NCBI GenBank assembly: GCA_903832075.1
Contig: CAILAF010000434.1
Location: 1 to 6,382 of the forward strand
Direction of reading: 5' to 3'
Length of the DNA stretch: 6,382 nt
DNA from: an uncultured Chitinophagaceae bacterium
GTDB lineage: Bacteria; Bacteroidota; Bacteroidia; Chitinophagales; Chitinophagaceae
In this document: positions 5,609-6,382 of the stretch, one piece after another
How the letters are laid out: every line of letters begins with the position of its first letter
Numbering within the stretch: position 1 is the stretch's first letter
Position numbers and translations under genes: made by a program
The notes under the pieces: generated by a model
Databases searched by the model: none
What the model was told of the DNA's origin: nothing
Seen by the model: the letters and a program-made list of their open reading frames with translations, nothing else

Positions 5609-6382
5609 TTAATACAATTTTTTATGAGTGCTGCTGTTTGTAATGTATTTGCCCCACGTTAAATTATCTGCACCGGCTTTATGTGCTTGTGCTTTTTCAA
5701 TTGCAAATGTTGCAGCAGTTTCAACTACCCAATTAAAATTTTCTTCACCAACACTTGTTCTTTCAGCATCAGGTGCAGGATTACAAAAATCAATTGCATA
5801 AGGAACGCCATCACGTAATGCTAATTCAACAGTATTAAAATCATAACCCAAATAATGATTAATACGTAATACAATTTCTTCCATCAATTTTAATCTTTCA
5901 GCCGAAGGCGTGAAGTTGGCAACATATCTTAAGTGATGCGGATTGCGTGGTTCGTAAGGCATAATACGTACATATTTTCCGCCAATGCAATAACAACGAT
6001 AGTATTCATCAAAAATAATTTCTTCCTGCAATAACATTACTAATTGTTTTGTCTCTGCATGTTTTTCAAAAAACTCTTCAATACTATTTAATTTGTAAAC
6101 ATTCTTCCAGCCCCCGCCGGCAAATGGTTTCATGTAGGCTGGGAATCCGGTGTATTTAAAAATACCTTCCCAATCCAAAGGATAAGATAAGTTAGCAAAC
6201 GATTCATTCGAAGTATCATCAGGCAAATCTCTTGATGGTAAGATCACAGTTTTCGGAACAGGTACATCAATCTTTGTTGCCAAACAATTATTAAAGAATT
6301 TTTCATCAGCACTCCACCAAAATGGATTATTAATTACTGCTGTTCCGCATAATGCTGCATTCTTTAAATACGCACGATAAAA
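5609..6382 (-). CDS. ATP-grasp ligase, 5' end outside the window (partial)
   Basis: The frame is open from the window edge (6382) to TAA at 5609-5611, giving 257 visible C-terminal residues. Numbering from the edge, residues 17-30 read INNPFWWSADEKFF, followed by KIDVPVPKTVILP (38-50). The ATP-grasp core is visible as FPAYMKPFAGGGWKNV (80-95, with the nucleotide-binding Lys85 and the Gly-rich loop), VMLLQEEI (115-122) and the metal-binding end VELALRDGVPYAIDFCNPAPD (185-205: Glu186, Asp198, Asn201). TTG codon 34 is not the start, because conserved sequence continues upstream of it. ATP-grasp enzymes ligate a carboxylate, via an acyl phosphate, to an amine or thiol. This type often lies next to YbdK-like ligase genes, as here (19-base gap), as I recall. 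Substrate unknown; it is not a recognisable glutathione synthetase or RimK by what can be seen. Confidence 0.9.
   Translation of the reverse strand, partial: FYRAYLKNAALCGTAVINNPFWWSADEKFFNNCLATKIDVPVPKTVILPSRDLPDDTSNESFANLSYPLDWEGIFKYTGFPAYMKPFAGGGWKNVYKLNSIEEFFEKHAETKQLVMLLQEEIIFDEYYRCYCIGGKYVRIMPYEPRNPHHLRYVANFTPSAERLKLMEEIVLRINHYLGYDFNTVELALRDGVPYAIDFCNPAPDAERTSVGEENFNWVVETAATFAIEKAQAHKAGADNLTWGKYITNSSTHKKLY

Noticed and set aside
6281..6283. TTG as start of the ATP-grasp gene
   Set aside because: The frame stays open to the window edge and the upstream residues (NPFWWSADEKFF and neighbours) look like conserved parts of the same ligase, so the true start is outside.
1..6382. tRNA, rRNA, CRISPR arrays, insertion sequences or integration sites
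   Set aside because: No cloverleaf-like sequence, no regularly spaced short repeats outside the coding repeats at 3434-3781, no transposase and no flanking inverted repeats were seen.

Overview
This is a densely coding, AT-rich window (roughly one third G+C) with no intergenic gap above about 100 bases. Several traits point to a Bacteroidota chromosome, most likely Chitinophagaceae or a close relative. Protein starts lack purine-rich ribosome binding sites. One candidate promoter carries a TAnnTTTG-type -7 box. There is a Cys lipoprotein of Bacteroidota style, and an ECF sigma factor sits beside an outer-membrane-barrel protein. The organism assignment is an inference from style and remembered homologues; no search was run.

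Left part, + strand (1-1079): the last 35 codons of an unidentified gene overlap by 4 nt (ATGA) a gene for a secreted protein of unknown function. That gene converges with the minus-strand block; the two stop codons are only 3 bases apart.

Middle, - strand (1083-4383): a compact three-gene unit reading right to left. It encodes an ECF sigma-70 factor, then a 567-residue protein, then a lipoprotein. The 567-residue protein has four N-terminal Trp-containing repeats, one transmembrane helix, a long Asn/Ser-rich linker and a C-terminal beta-barrel-like domain. The sigma gene and the barrel gene overlap by 4 nt (TTGA), so their translation is probably coupled. The layout suggests an envelope-spanning regulator with the sigma factor as its output, although no classical anti-sigma domain (zinc finger or FecR type) is visible. 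This is the most system-like part of the window.

Right part, - strand (4480-6382): two ligase genes 19 bases apart. One is an ATP-grasp enzyme whose 5' end lies outside the window. The other is a full-length YbdK-type carboxylate-amine ligase of the glutamate-cysteine ligase 2 family. Two amide-bond-forming enzymes in one operon suggest biosynthesis of a small peptide-like or gamma-glutamyl-like metabolite whose identity cannot be read from the sequence.

No RNA genes, mobile elements, CRISPR arrays or clear intrinsic terminators were seen.
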